Positions 17,604 to 26,781 of a DNA stretch of 64,000 bases are shown in pieces. A program made the translations under genes and the position numbers. The notes under the pieces were generated by a model. It was not told where the DNA came from, did not search any database, and saw only the letters and a list, made by a program, of their open reading frames with translations. Location: positions 1-64,000 of the forward strand of contig JBCBRS010000007.1 in NCBI GenBank assembly GCA_039819545.1, written 5' to 3'. Every line of letters starts with the position of its first letter. Position 1 is the stretch's first letter. This DNA is from CALLPQ01 sp039819545. Lineage in GTDB: Bacteria; Pseudomonadota; Alphaproteobacteria; Caulobacterales; Parvularculaceae.

Positions 17604-19513
17604 CTGTCCTGAGCCGCCTCATAAGCCTCCAGCGCTTCCAGCCAGCGCTGCTCGGTTGTCTCCATGGCATCGGTCAGGGCGGCGCGTTCCTTATTCAATT
17701 TCGCCATACGCGCCGGGTTTTTATATAGGTTAGGGTCGGCCAGTGCCTCGTCCAGTTTGATCAGTATGGTGCCTAACGCATCAAGTTTGGCTTCGGCGGC
17801 CTCGGCTTTTTTCTTCAGGGGAGCTATGGCCTCGCGCGCCTGTGCCGCCTGTTTGCGCCCTGCGCCAAGGTCGGCGGTACCATTCGGGCCAGTACTGTTC
17901 GGGCCAGTACTCTTCCGGGTTGTGGCTTTTGTTTCCTTGCCGGCTGTTTTATTCGTATCAAGAACAAGAGCGCGATAATCATTCATATCCCCGTCATAAG
18001 GGGCGACCGCACCATCCTTGACGAGCAACAACCGGTCGGCCACCGCCTCCGCCAGGTGGGAATCGTGGGTGATCAGGAGAACAGCGCCCGCAAAGCTGTT
18101 GAGCGCATCGACCAACGCCTCGCGCGCATCAATATCGAGATGGTTGGTGGGCTCATCAAGGATCAGCATATGAGCGCCGTCAAATGTGATGATGCCTAGC
18201 AAAAGCCGCGCCTTTTCCCCGCCAGAAAGTTTGGCAACCGCGGTATCGGCCTTGTCTGGGCCAAAACCCAACTGGGCCGTCCGTGCCCGGATTTGCGCTT
18301 GCGTTCCCTCAGGCATCAGGGCCGCCACGTGGTCGTAGGCGGACTGTTTGGGGTTTAGCTCATCCAATTGATGTTGAGCAAAGTATGCAATCTTCAACTT
18401 TTTGTGCTTGTACAGATTACCCGTAAGGGTTGGCAGGCGCCCGGCAATGGATTTGACAAGCGTTGATTTTCCCTCGCCATTGGGGCCGAGGATGCCGATC
18501 CGATCATCCTGATCAAGGCGCAAGGTTACCTTGTTCAGAACGGGCGGGCCCTCGGTATAGCCGAGGTCCGCCTCCACCAGGCGGATGATGGGCGGGGCCA
18601 TCGGTTTTGGGTTTGGAAAATGAAACGGGATCGAGCGTTCCTCAATGGGGATCGCGGTGGTTTTCATTTTCTCCAGCATTTTCAGCCGGCTTTGTGCTTG
18701 TTTGGCTTTCGACGCCTTGTAGCGAAAACGTTCGACGAACGCTTCCATATGGCGGCGCTGGGCTTCTTGTTTCGCCTTGAAGGAAACGGCAAGCGCCCGC
18801 GCCTCGGCCCGGCGGCGTTCCCAATTGTCAAAATCACCGGGGCACAAATCGAGCTTGCCATGCTCCAACGCCATGATGTGGGTCACGGCGCGGTTCAGAA
18901 ACTCGCGGTCGTGGCTCACAATAAGCGCCGTATACGGATAACGCTGAAGGTAGGTCTCCAACCATATGGCCCCTTCAAGGTCGAGATAGTTTGTGGGCTC
19001 GTCGAGGAGGAGAACATCGGGCGCGGAGAACAGAACACCGGCCAGCGCCACGCGCATGCGCCAACCGCCAGAGAAATCAGCACAGGCCTGCGCCTGCGCG
19101 GCGGCGGAAAAGCCAAGCCCGTGGAGAATGCTTGCCGCGCGAGCCTCCGCCGAATAGGCATCAATGTCTGATAGTCTTGTTTGAATCTCCGCAATCCGCG
19201 CGCCATCGGTGGCGGTCTCTGCCTCGGCCAACAGGCTGGCGCGTTCGGTATCAAAGGCGAGCACAGTGTCGAGCAGGCTGTCGCGTGTGGCCGGGGCCTC
19301 CTGGGCCACCCAGCCGAGACGGCGGTTCTTGCGGATATTGATCTCCCCATCATCGGGGGTAATCTCTTCGCGGATTAACCGCAGCAGCGTCGACTTGCCG
19401 GTGCCATTACGCCCCACAAAGCCCACTTTCCACCCCTCCGAGATGGCCGCAGTCGCCTGATCGAGAATCATCCGGCCTTCGATGCGATAAGTGATGTCGT
19501 TAATGTGAAGCAT
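17600..19513 (-). CDS. YheS-like ABC-F family ATPase
   Basis: This soluble ABC-F protein of 637 residues has two ATPase cassettes and no membrane domain; it acts on ribosomes or translation, not in transport. The start MLHINDITYRIEGR is chosen because a longer frame to 19630 adds low-complexity residues from a repeat element. Cassette 1: Walker A GRNGTGKST, signature FSGGWRMR, Walker B VLLLDEPTNYLD. Linker with the KAKQAQSRLKMLE helix. Cassette 2: GPNGEGKST, signature LSGGEKARL, Walker B LILDEPTNHLD. A C-terminal coiled coil follows (about 555-637). Length and motifs match YheS better than EttA. The 3' end is duplicated downstream. Confidence 0.93.
   Translation of the reverse strand: MLHINDITYRIEGRMILDQATAAISEGWKVGFVGRNGTGKSTLLRLIREEITPDDGEINIRKNRRLGWVAQEAPATRDSLLDTVLAFDTERASLLAEAETATDGARIAEIQTRLSDIDAYSAEARAASILHGLGFSAAAQAQACADFSGGWRMRVALAGVLFSAPDVLLLDEPTNYLDLEGAIWLETYLQRYPYTALIVSHDREFLNRAVTHIMALEHGKLDLCPGDFDNWERRRAEARALAVSFKAKQEAQRRHMEAFVERFRYKASKAKQAQSRLKMLEKMKTTAIPIEERSIPFHFPNPKPMAPPIIRLVEADLGYTEGPPVLNKVTLRLDQDDRIGILGPNGEGKSTLVKSIAGRLPTLTGNLYKHKKLKIAYFAQHQLDELNPKQSAYDHVAALMPEGTQAQIRARTAQLGFGPDKADTAVAKLSGGEKARLLLGIITFDGAHMLILDEPTNHLDIDAREALVDALNSFAGAVLLITHDSHLAEAVADRLLLVKDGAVAPYDGDMNDYRALVLDTNKTAGKETKATTRKSTGPNSTGPNGTADLGAGRKQAAQAREAIAPLKKKAEAAEAKLDALGTILIKLDEALADPNLYKNPARMAKLNKERAALTDAMETTEQRWLEALEAYEAAQDS
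17606..17847 (-). repeat. ABC-F 3'-end direct repeat, intact copy
   Basis: This 242-bp segment inside the ABC-F gene is duplicated at 16077-16318 in the same orientation, 1529 bp away, with only about half a dozen differences. The interval between the copies carries the ATP-grasp fragment and the small membrane protein gene. Confidence 0.9.
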
Positions 19514-19559
19514 GCGGGGGGAGGTAGCGTGGCCAACGCGCGGGAGCAAGCGGGGTAAA

Positions 19560-19710
19560 TGATCCGCTGATGACCGCCTTCCCGGGCAAGCGAAAGCGAC
19601 GACCCGGAAACGCGCACGAAGGCCTCTCAACGCGGTAATCCAGGCCCTGGGTCAAGCCCGGGGGAAGCGGGTGCAAAACTCAATCTCCATCTACCCCGGC
19701 TTGCACGGGA
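19560..19710. repeat. GC-rich palindromic intergenic element
   Basis: The element contains TTCCCGGGCAAGCG, a GACCCGG block, and further CCTGGGTCAAGCCCGGGGG and CCCCGGCTTGCACGGG segments. Read on the minus strand this is the same order as in the 116-bp tandem repeat at 6085-6332, with more divergence, so both belong to one extragenic repeat family. Confidence 0.65.
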
Positions 19711-19774
19711 ATCTTTTTGGGTGATGCCCAAAGACAAGACAAACCGGATCAGATCGACCTCAACACGCTCGACC

Positions 19775-20524
19775 TTAAACGATCAACGTGTCCATGCTCA
19801 GACCAGCCACATCAAATCCGCGGCGTAAGTCGTCGATATGCCGGGTCATCCACAGACGGGCGGTATCAGCGTCTTGTTTTTTAAGGGCAGTGATCAGGTT
19901 CGCTTGAGCCGTAATGATGCGGGTTCTGGCGTCGGGGACGGCGGCAACAACCTGGCGCAAACCCGCCTCAGTCAGGCGGTTGAGAGCGGCGAGGAGGGCC
20001 GTGGTGATCGGATTATCAAAACCGACGGCGATGCACGCAAAAAAATCATCAGTATATAGAACGATATTTTCAAAGTCATCTGCTGGCGTTTCGGTAAGGC
20101 GGGTGTGGGTTGCCTCCAGCGCCTTGATTTCCGCCGGGCCAAACCGCGTTGCCGCGCTGGCCGCCATTTGCGGTTGAAAAAGCGCCAGCGCATCCCATGC
20201 CTGCAGCACCGTAACGCCGGAGAAGGTGAGCGCGCGGCTGGTGGACAGGGCCACATCACCGGTGCCGGGGCGACGCACCCGGAGGCGTTTGCCCGCGCCG
20301 CGTTCCACAAGGCCCGACGTTTCCAGCAGACGAATACCCTCGCGTACGGTAGAACGGTTTACATCAAGCTGTGTACACAGATCACTTTCCGTGGGCAGGA
20401 ACGCCCCTTCGGCCAAACGCCCGGCGAGGATTTCCGCTTCTATGGCGTCGCGTACCTTCAGGTACGCCGGCACCTTGCGAATGGGCGGAAATCGATGGTC
20501 AGACTTTAAGGGCGCAGTGGTCAC
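19775..20524 (-). CDS. GntR-family regulator, FadR subfamily
   Basis: This transcriptional regulator of 249 residues starts at GTG, only six bases after the stop of the acyl-CoA dehydrogenase gene, so the two are cotranscribed. An N-terminal winged helix (about 18-85) has FLPTESDLCTQLDVNRSTVREGIRLLETSGLV, written here as FLPTESDLC and NRSTVREGIRLLE. An all-helical FCD ligand domain (about 105-235) follows, with Asp and His residues suited to a metal site. It probably represses the divergent leucine/isovalerate genes until an acyl-CoA or organic acid is bound. A palindrome at 21740-21752 fits its class of operator. Use of a GntR regulator is unusual, as MerR-type LiuR is more common here. Confidence 0.88.
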   Translation of the reverse strand: MTTAPLKSDHRFPPIRKVPAYLKVRDAIEAEILAGRLAEGAFLPTESDLCTQLDVNRSTVREGIRLLETSGLVERGAGKRLRVRRPGTGDVALSTSRALTFSGVTVLQAWDALALFQPQMAASAATRFGPAEIKALEATHTRLTETPADDFENIVLYTDDFFACIAVGFDNPITTALLAALNRLTEAGLRQVVAAVPDARTRIITAQANLITALKKQDADTARLWMTRHIDDLRRGFDVAGLSMDTLIV

Positions 20525-20530
20525 GAGGGA

Positions 20531-21700
20531 TCAGGCCGTTTTCTCAAACAGTTCACGACCGATCAGCATACGGCGGATTTCACTGGTGCCCGCACCAATC
20601 TCATAAAGCTTGGCATCGCGCAGGAGACGGCCTGTGGCGTAATCATTGATGTACCCATTGCCACCCAATAGCTGGATTGCGTCGAGCGCGACTTGCGTGG
20701 CTTTTTCCGCCGCATACAAGATACAGCCCGCCGCATCCTGGCGGGTGGTTTCGCCCCGGTCACAGCCCGCCGCAACCGCATACACATAGGCTTTGCACGC
20801 GTTCATCGTGGTATACATATCGGCGATTTTGGCTTGTACGAGCTGGAACGTGCCAATTGGTTTTCCAAACTGTTTACGGTCATGCACATAGGGCATCACC
20901 ACATCCATGGCGGCCTGCATAATCCCCAGTGGTCCGGCAGCCAGCAGGGTGCGTTCGTAGTCAAGGCCGCTCATCAGGACACGGACACCATCATTAAGAC
21001 CGCCAAGAATGTTCTCTTCGGGCACTTCGCAGTCTTCGAACACAAGCTCGCCAGTGTCAGAGCCGCGCATCCCCAGCTTGTCCAGCTTTTGCGCGACCGA
21101 GAATCCGTCGAAGTCTTTTTCCACCAGAAAGGCGGTGATGCCGCGCGAGTTTGCTGCGGGGTCGGTCTTGGCATAAACCACAAGAACGTCAGCGCCCGGA
21201 CCATTGGTAATCCACATTTTGGTCCCGTTCAGAATATAGCGATCGCCTTTTTTCTCTGCGCGCAGTTTCATGGAGACCACATCCGAGCCAGCGCCCGGTT
21301 CCGACATGGCAAGAGCGCCCAGGTGCTCGCCCGAGCAGAGCTTCGGGAGGTAGCGGGCTTTCTGATCTTTTGATCCGTTCAGATTGATCTGGTTCACACA
21401 CAAATTGGAGTGTGCGCCATAAGAGAGCGCCACCGAAGCGGAACCGCGCGACATCTCTTCGAGAACAACCGTATGGGCCAGGTAACCAAGACCGGTGCCG
21501 CCATACTCCTCATCGGCGGTAATACCCAGAAGCCCCAACTCCCCCAGAGCCGGCCATAAATCGCGGGGAAATTTGTCGAGACGGTCAATCTCGTCAGCAC
21601 GCGGAGCCAGATTATCGTCAACCCAGCGCGCAACCATGGTGCGCATTTCCTCAATCTCCGGGTCGAGCCCAAAATTCATGGTCATGGAATTCGATCGCAT
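20531..21700 (-). CDS. ivd: Isovaleryl-CoA dehydrogenase
   Basis: This FAD enzyme of leucine degradation oxidises isovaleryl-CoA to 3-methylcrotonyl-CoA. The start at 21700 (389 residues) is chosen because AGGAG lies seven bases upstream; a longer frame to 21751 would run over the palindromic operator. Acyl-CoA dehydrogenase signatures are present (ALAMSEPGAGSDVVSM, GGNGYINDYATGRLLRDAK). The catalytic Glu lies at 249 in GLDYERTLLAAGPLG. That position, with the usual C-terminal Glu absent, is diagnostic of isovaleryl-CoA dehydrogenase over straight-chain enzymes. It is divergent from mccB, whose product acts on its product. Confidence 0.93.
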   Translation of the reverse strand: MRSNSMTMNFGLDPEIEEMRTMVARWVDDNLAPRADEIDRLDKFPRDLWPALGELGLLGITADEEYGGTGLGYLAHTVVLEEMSRGSASVALSYGAHSNLCVNQINLNGSKDQKARYLPKLCSGEHLGALAMSEPGAGSDVVSMKLRAEKKGDRYILNGTKMWITNGPGADVLVVYAKTDPAANSRGITAFLVEKDFDGFSVAQKLDKLGMRGSDTGELVFEDCEVPEENILGGLNDGVRVLMSGLDYERTLLAAGPLGIMQAAMDVVMPYVHDRKQFGKPIGTFQLVQAKIADMYTTMNACKAYVYAVAAGCDRGETTRQDAAGCILYAAEKATQVALDAIQLLGGNGYINDYATGRLLRDAKLYEIGAGTSEIRRMLIGRELFEKTA

Positions 21701-21739
21701 GGTTTTCTCCTGATTTTGGAGCCAAATAACAGATATCCG

Positions 21740-21752
21740 ATTGTCGGACAAT
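21740..21752. promoter_or_regulatory. Palindromic operator candidate for the GntR regulator
   Basis: The sequence ATTGTCGGACAAT is a perfect dyad around a central G. It fits the FadR-type consensus TnGTnnnACnA and sits between the divergent starts of ivd (21700) and mccB (21839). One bound dimer could control both arms. The assignment is by pattern and position. Confidence 0.65.
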
Positions 21753-21838
21753 AGGACTTATGCTACCAAAGGACTCGTGATGGCAGCAACGCCGTCAAGG
21801 CACGACAAAAAAGAGCACCATCAAAAAGGTCAAAAACG

Positions 21839-23446
21839 GTGAGCCAGTTTCAAAGCCAGATTGACCCACTCAGCGACGGGTTCGCAGTCAATGACCGGGC
21901 GCTGCGTGCGCTTGTGGATGATCTGCACGCGAATATGGACACGGTTGCTGGCGGTGGCGGGGCGAAATATGCGAGCCGCCATAAAGCGCGGGGTAAATTA
22001 CTGGCGCGTGAGCGGGTGGCGCGGCTGATTGATCCGGGCTCGCCCTTTCTGGAGATCGGGCAGTTCGCGGCGTGGGACATGTATAGCGGTGATGTGATGG
22101 CCGCCGGGGTTGTCGCCGGTATCGGCCGGGTCAGCGGGACCGAATGCATGATCGTTGCCAATGACCCCACGGTGAAGGGCGGCAGCTATCACCCCATGAC
22201 CGTCAAGAAGCATTTGCGGGCGCAGGAAATTGCGCTGGAAAATCGCTTGCCGTGTATCTATCTGGTCGAATCCGGTGGGGCGTTTTTGCCCATGCAGGAT
22301 GAGGTCTTTCCGGATAAGGACCATTTCGGACGCATTTTCTATAATCAGGCCAATCTGTCAGCGGCAGATATTCCCCAGATTGCGGTTGTCCATGGCTCCT
22401 GCACGGCGGGCGGGGCCTATGTGCCGGCCATGGCCGATGAAAGCATCATTGTGCGCAATCAGGGGACGATTTTTCTGGCGGGCCCGCCGCTGGTCAAGGC
22501 GGCCACGGGCGAAGTGGTGAGTGCGGAGGATCTTGGCGGCGGCGATGTGCACACCCGCACCTCCGGCGTGGCGGATCATCTGGCCGAAGATGACGACCAC
22601 GCGCTGGGCATTGCCCGGCGGATTATCAGCCGGCTGAACTGGCAAAAACTGGGCGTGATCGAGCGGCTTGCCCCACGCGCACCGGCTTATGACCCGGCGG
22701 AGATTTACGGGATCATCGAGGCTGATGCACGCAAACCCTACGATGTGCGCGAGGTGATTGTCCGGCTGGTTGATGGCTCGGTCTTTGATGAGTTCAAACC
22801 GCTTTACGGTACAACACTGGTCACGGGCTTTGCCCACTGGCATGGCTTTCCGGTTGGGATTATCGCCAATAATGGCATTCTGTTTTCCGAAAGCGCCATG
22901 AAGGGCGCGCATTTCATCGAGCTGTGCTGTCAGCGCAAAATCCCGATCGTTTTTCTACAGAATATTACTGGCTTCATGGTGGGGAGCAGTGCGGAAGCGG
23001 GCGGTATTGCCAAGGATGGGGCAAAGCTTGTCACGGCTGTCTCCACCGCGCGGGTCCCGAAATTCACCGTGATCATTGGCGGGTCTTATGGCGCGGGGAA
23101 TTACGGCATGTGCGGGCGCGCCTATGGTCCGCGCTTTTTGTTCATGTGGCCAAATGCGCGTATCTCTGTCATGGGCGGGGAGCAGGCGGCAAACGTGCTC
23201 GCCACAGTGCGCGAAGACGGCATGGCCGCTAAGGGCCAAAGCTGGGACCCGGCGGAAAAGGAAGCCTTCATGGACAAAACCCGCGCCGGGTATGAGGCGC
23301 AGGGCAATCCCTATTATGCGTCGGCGCGTCTGTGGGATGATGGTATTATCGACCCGGCGCAAACACGCGATGTTCTGGGTTTATGTCTGTCGGCGGCGCT
23401 GAATGCCCCCATAGAAGATACAAAGTTTGGCGTTTTCCGGATGTAG
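21839..23446 (+). CDS. mccB: Methylcrotonyl-CoA carboxylase, carboxyltransferase subunit
   Basis: This 535-residue beta subunit of the biotin enzyme transfers CO2 from carboxybiotin to 3-methylcrotonyl-CoA. It starts at GTG with MSQFQSQIDP. The two crotonase-like carboxyltransferase lobes are visible. The N-lobe has RHKARGKLLARERV and the oxyanion segment VHGSCTAGGAYVPAM. The C-lobe has FLQNITGFMVG, IGGSYGAGNYGMCGRAY and FMWPNARISVMGGEQAA. These are characteristic of MCC rather than propionyl-CoA carboxylase. It is first in an operon with the Old Yellow Enzyme gene and mccA. Confidence 0.95.
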   Translation: MSQFQSQIDPLSDGFAVNDRALRALVDDLHANMDTVAGGGGAKYASRHKARGKLLARERVARLIDPGSPFLEIGQFAAWDMYSGDVMAAGVVAGIGRVSGTECMIVANDPTVKGGSYHPMTVKKHLRAQEIALENRLPCIYLVESGGAFLPMQDEVFPDKDHFGRIFYNQANLSAADIPQIAVVHGSCTAGGAYVPAMADESIIVRNQGTIFLAGPPLVKAATGEVVSAEDLGGGDVHTRTSGVADHLAEDDDHALGIARRIISRLNWQKLGVIERLAPRAPAYDPAEIYGIIEADARKPYDVREVIVRLVDGSVFDEFKPLYGTTLVTGFAHWHGFPVGIIANNGILFSESAMKGAHFIELCCQRKIPIVFLQNITGFMVGSSAEAGGIAKDGAKLVTAVSTARVPKFTVIIGGSYGAGNYGMCGRAYGPRFLFMWPNARISVMGGEQAANVLATVREDGMAAKGQSWDPAEKEAFMDKTRAGYEAQGNPYYASARLWDDGIIDPAQTRDVLGLCLSAALNAPIEDTKFGVFRM

Positions 23447-23491
23447 CGGTGTTGGCTTCATCCCATCGCTCATCAACCTCAGGAGATTTTT

Positions 23492-24628
23492 ATGGCCCTT
23501 GGTGCCACAACGACCCAACCCTCAAAAAATGCCGAACTGCGTCCCCTGTTCGAGCCGCTCACGCTGGGCGCGCTGAACTTGCCCCACCGTATCCTTATGG
23601 CCCCGTTGACCCGCAATAGGGCGCACCCGGACGGAACGCCCCATGAAATGGCCATTGAATATTATCGCCAGCGCGCCGGTGCAGGCTTGATCATCAGCGA
23701 GGCCAGTCAGGTTTCGCCCATGGGCAAGGGCTATATTGACACGCCCGGTATCCACGACGATGCCTTTATTGAGCCGTGGAAAAGGATCACCGATGCGGTG
23801 CACGAGGCGGGCGGGCGTATGGTCCTGCAGCTTTGGCATGTGGGGCGGATCAGTCATCCGGATTTGCTGCCCGGGGGTTGTGCACCGATTTCTGCATCAG
23901 CGCTGCAGGCGGACGCTAAAGCCTTTACGCGCGAGGGATTCAAGCCCACCGCTAAGCCTGAGGCCATGAGCCTTGATCAGATCAGTGGCACCATTGAGGA
24001 GTATGTGGCGGGCGCGCGGCGCGCCATGGCCGCCGGGTTCGACGGCGTGGAAATTCACGGCGCTAACGGGTATCTTATCGACCAATTTATCCGTTCCAAG
24101 ACCAATGAACGTGATGATGATTATGGTGGCTCACTGGACAACCGCTTGCGGTTCGTCACGCAGATTGTTGACGGCGTGGCGAGCGAAGTGGGTGCGTCGC
24201 GAACCGGTATCCGCCTGTCACCCACGGGAACGTTTGGTGATATCGCCGATGATGATCCGGTTACGACATTCTCGACGCTCGTGGAGCGACTGAACGCCAA
24301 GGGTCTTGCCTATCTCCATATGGTGGAAAAATTTGCCCAGAACCTGTCAGCGGGCGATGAAGCTATCCTGAAAAAAGTCCGCGCCGCGTGGTCGGGTCTC
24401 TACCTTGCTAATGGCGACTATAGCGCCACCGACGGGGCCGAGGCGATTGCGTCGGGCTATGCCGACGCGGTTGCTTATGGGCGGGCTTTTATCGCCAATC
24501 CTGACTTGCCAAACCGCTTTGCCCTAGGTGCGCCGCTGAATGAGCCCAACGAGAAGACTTTTTATGGCGGTGATGAGAAGGGGTATACTGATTATCCGTT
24601 TCTGAGTGATGACTTCACGGCTGCGTAA
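23492..24628 (+). CDS. Old Yellow Enzyme-family alkene reductase
   Basis: This FMN-dependent oxidoreductase of 378 residues has a single TIM barrel. It begins with the FEPLTLGALNLPHRILMAPLTR strand, abbreviated here as MAPLTRNRA. It contains the substrate-binding His189/Asn192 pair in EIHGANGYLIDQF, the RSKTNERDDDYGGSLDNR segment (SKTNERDDDYGG) and a C-terminal ANPDLPNRF phosphate-binding region. The family reduces activated C=C bonds with NAD(P)H. An AGGAG site precedes the ATG. Its place inside the mcc operon, where a methylglutaconyl-CoA hydratase or HMG-CoA lyase gene is usual, suggests action on an unsaturated intermediate or on related substrates; this is inference. Confidence 0.9.
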   Translation: MALGATTTQPSKNAELRPLFEPLTLGALNLPHRILMAPLTRNRAHPDGTPHEMAIEYYRQRAGAGLIISEASQVSPMGKGYIDTPGIHDDAFIEPWKRITDAVHEAGGRMVLQLWHVGRISHPDLLPGGCAPISASALQADAKAFTREGFKPTAKPEAMSLDQISGTIEEYVAGARRAMAAGFDGVEIHGANGYLIDQFIRSKTNERDDDYGGSLDNRLRFVTQIVDGVASEVGASRTGIRLSPTGTFGDIADDDPVTTFSTLVERLNAKGLAYLHMVEKFAQNLSAGDEAILKKVRAAWSGLYLANGDYSATDGAEAIASGYADAVAYGRAFIANPDLPNRFALGAPLNEPNEKTFYGGDEKGYTDYPFLSDDFTAA

Positions 24629-24647
24629 GGTCTGATTGGAAAAGTCC

Positions 24648-26684
24648 ATGTTCTCAAAAATCCTGATCGCCAATCGCGGCGAAATCGCCTGCCGGGTGAT
24701 GCGCACGGCCCATCGTCTGGGTATTGCTACGGTGGCGGTCTATTCCGATGCAGACCGCGAGGCCCCGCATGTGAAAATGGCTGATGAAGCGATCAGGATT
24801 GGCCCGGCTCCGGCGGCGCAAAGCTATCTGGTGGGCGACGCAATCCTTGAGGCAGCCCGGCGCACCGGGGCACAGGCGATCCATCCGGGTTATGGCTTTT
24901 TATCGGAAAATGCCCCCTTTGCCCGGGCGTGTGAGAGGGCGGGGATCGTCTTTATCGGGCCGACCGCGCAAACCATTGAGGCCATGGGCTCAAAGTCGGC
25001 GGCCAAAGACCTGATGGAGACCGTTGGCGTGCCCACGTCTCCCGGTTATCAGGGCACGGATCAATCACTCGAGGTTTTTCAGCGTGAAGCCACGCGCATC
25101 GGTTATCCGGTCCTGTTGAAGGCGGTATCGGGCGGCGGCGGCAAGGGGATGCGCGTGGTGGAATGCGCCGACGACATGGCCGAAGCTATGGCCTCCGCCC
25201 AGCGGGAGGGGCACACTTCGTTTAACGACCCCACCTTGCTGATTGAGAAATTTATCACCCATGCCCGCCATCTGGAGGTGCAGATTGTTGGGGATGGCCG
25301 CGGCGAGGTTGTGCACTTTTTTGAACGAGATTGCTCGGTCCAAAGACGGCACCAGAAGATTATCGAAGAAGCCCCGGCCCCAAATCTGCCCGCTAAGGTG
25401 CGGGCGCGGTTGCTGGATGCGGGCGTGGCTGCGGGCAAGGCCGTGAACTATCGCGGGGCGGGCACCGTTGAGTTTCTCTATGATGGCGCAGACCAGGTCT
25501 TTTTCATGGAGATGAACACGCGCCTCCAAGTTGAGCATCCGGTGACGGAGGAAATCACCGGGCATGACCTCGTGGAATGGCAGTTGCGCGTGGCCGCTGG
25601 GGAGGACTTACCATGCCCCCAGGACGCGATTATGCAAACCGGTCACGCGGTCGAATCCCGCCTTTATGCGGAAAACCCGCAACAGAATTTTAGCCCCTCC
25701 ATCGGTACCCTGACGACCTTGCGCTTGCCGGAGGGTAAGGCGCGGATTGATTCCGGGGTCGCGGAGGGGGCCGAAATCTCTCCGTTTTATGACCCCATGA
25801 TTGCCAAGATCATCACCCACGGGCCAAGCCGCCGAGCCGCCATGGGCTCTATGGCCCGCGCCCTTGGAAATGTTCATGTGGCAGGTCTTGAAACCAATGC
25901 GGCTTTTTTGCATCGGCTTTGCCGTCATCCTGATTTTCTCGCTGAAGATCTGTCCACGGCTTTTATTGAAGACCATGCCGACGCGCTGTTTGCGCAACCC
26001 ACCGATTACCGGATTGGTGTGGCGGCATGGATTTTACAGGCGGATAATCGGCGCCAGCGCGCAAGACGTGATGACCCGTGGGATCAACTGACCGGATGGC
26101 GATTAAACCGGCCAAACCGTTCGGTATATTGGGTCATGCTCAACGCGCGTCCCACCGTTTTGAACGTGACTAAGCAGGGGGACGAATGGCAAGTGGCCAT
26201 GACGCCTGACGCCACGGCCCATCTGCGCCGTCAGGGCGAGCCCGAGGGGGAGCCCACCAGTTTCGTCTTTACCGGGAATATTACCGATGATGATCCCCTG
26301 TGCACGCGGTTTTCTCTGACCCTTGATGACACGGTGGTGGCCGGGGCCATTGCGCCGCATCAGTCAGGTGCAAACAAAATCGGCATGCGGGTCTGGGCCG
26401 GGGGGGAGACCGTTGACCTCGGACCCGCTGATCCCCTCGCCGGGTCTGCCGATGCCGGGGCCGCCGCCGGATCGCTCACCGCGCCCATGCCCGGCACGAT
26501 CACGGCCCACGTCAAAGCGCCCGGCGACACGGTCGAGGCGGGGGAGACCTTGCTGGTTATGGAAGCCATGAAAATGGAGCACGCCATCAAAGCCCCCCAT
26601 GCTGGCGCGGTCACCGGCTTCCGGTTTGCCGTGGGCCAACAGGTGAGCGAAGGCGACCTGCTGGTGGCGTTTGAGGCAGACTAA
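24648..26684 (+). CDS. mccA: Methylcrotonyl-CoA carboxylase, biotin carboxylase/carrier subunit
   Basis: This alpha subunit of 678 residues starts at the ATG that gives MFSKILIANRGEIACRV; a TTG twelve bases upstream is less likely. Biotin carboxylase N-domain (about 1-112), ATP-grasp domain (about 115-315, with GGGGKGMRVV and the EMNTRLQVEHPVTE signature) and C-domain (to about 440) are complete. A linking domain follows, and a biotinyl carrier ends the chain with the biotinylated Lys642 in EAMKMEH. With MccB it carboxylates 3-methylcrotonyl-CoA to 3-methylglutaconyl-CoA in leucine degradation. The gene starts 19 bp after the reductase stop. Confidence 0.95.
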   Translation: MFSKILIANRGEIACRVMRTAHRLGIATVAVYSDADREAPHVKMADEAIRIGPAPAAQSYLVGDAILEAARRTGAQAIHPGYGFLSENAPFARACERAGIVFIGPTAQTIEAMGSKSAAKDLMETVGVPTSPGYQGTDQSLEVFQREATRIGYPVLLKAVSGGGGKGMRVVECADDMAEAMASAQREGHTSFNDPTLLIEKFITHARHLEVQIVGDGRGEVVHFFERDCSVQRRHQKIIEEAPAPNLPAKVRARLLDAGVAAGKAVNYRGAGTVEFLYDGADQVFFMEMNTRLQVEHPVTEEITGHDLVEWQLRVAAGEDLPCPQDAIMQTGHAVESRLYAENPQQNFSPSIGTLTTLRLPEGKARIDSGVAEGAEISPFYDPMIAKIITHGPSRRAAMGSMARALGNVHVAGLETNAAFLHRLCRHPDFLAEDLSTAFIEDHADALFAQPTDYRIGVAAWILQADNRRQRARRDDPWDQLTGWRLNRPNRSVYWVMLNARPTVLNVTKQGDEWQVAMTPDATAHLRRQGEPEGEPTSFVFTGNITDDDPLCTRFSLTLDDTVVAGAIAPHQSGANKIGMRVWAGGETVDLGPADPLAGSADAGAAAGSLTAPMPGTITAHVKAPGDTVEAGETLLVMEAMKMEHAIKAPHAGAVTGFRFAVGQQVSEGDLLVAFEAD

Positions 26685-26781
26685 AAGCCAATTCGAGGCC
26701 CATGAAGACTGGGCAAATCAGCCCAAAAAGTCGCACCCGCTCACGCAAGCGTCATAATCTGAACCCTATCAACAGGTAAGC

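Noticed and set aside
19514..19630. N-terminal extension of the ABC-F protein
   Set aside because: It is encoded by the palindromic repeat element, and the family begins at MLHINDITY.
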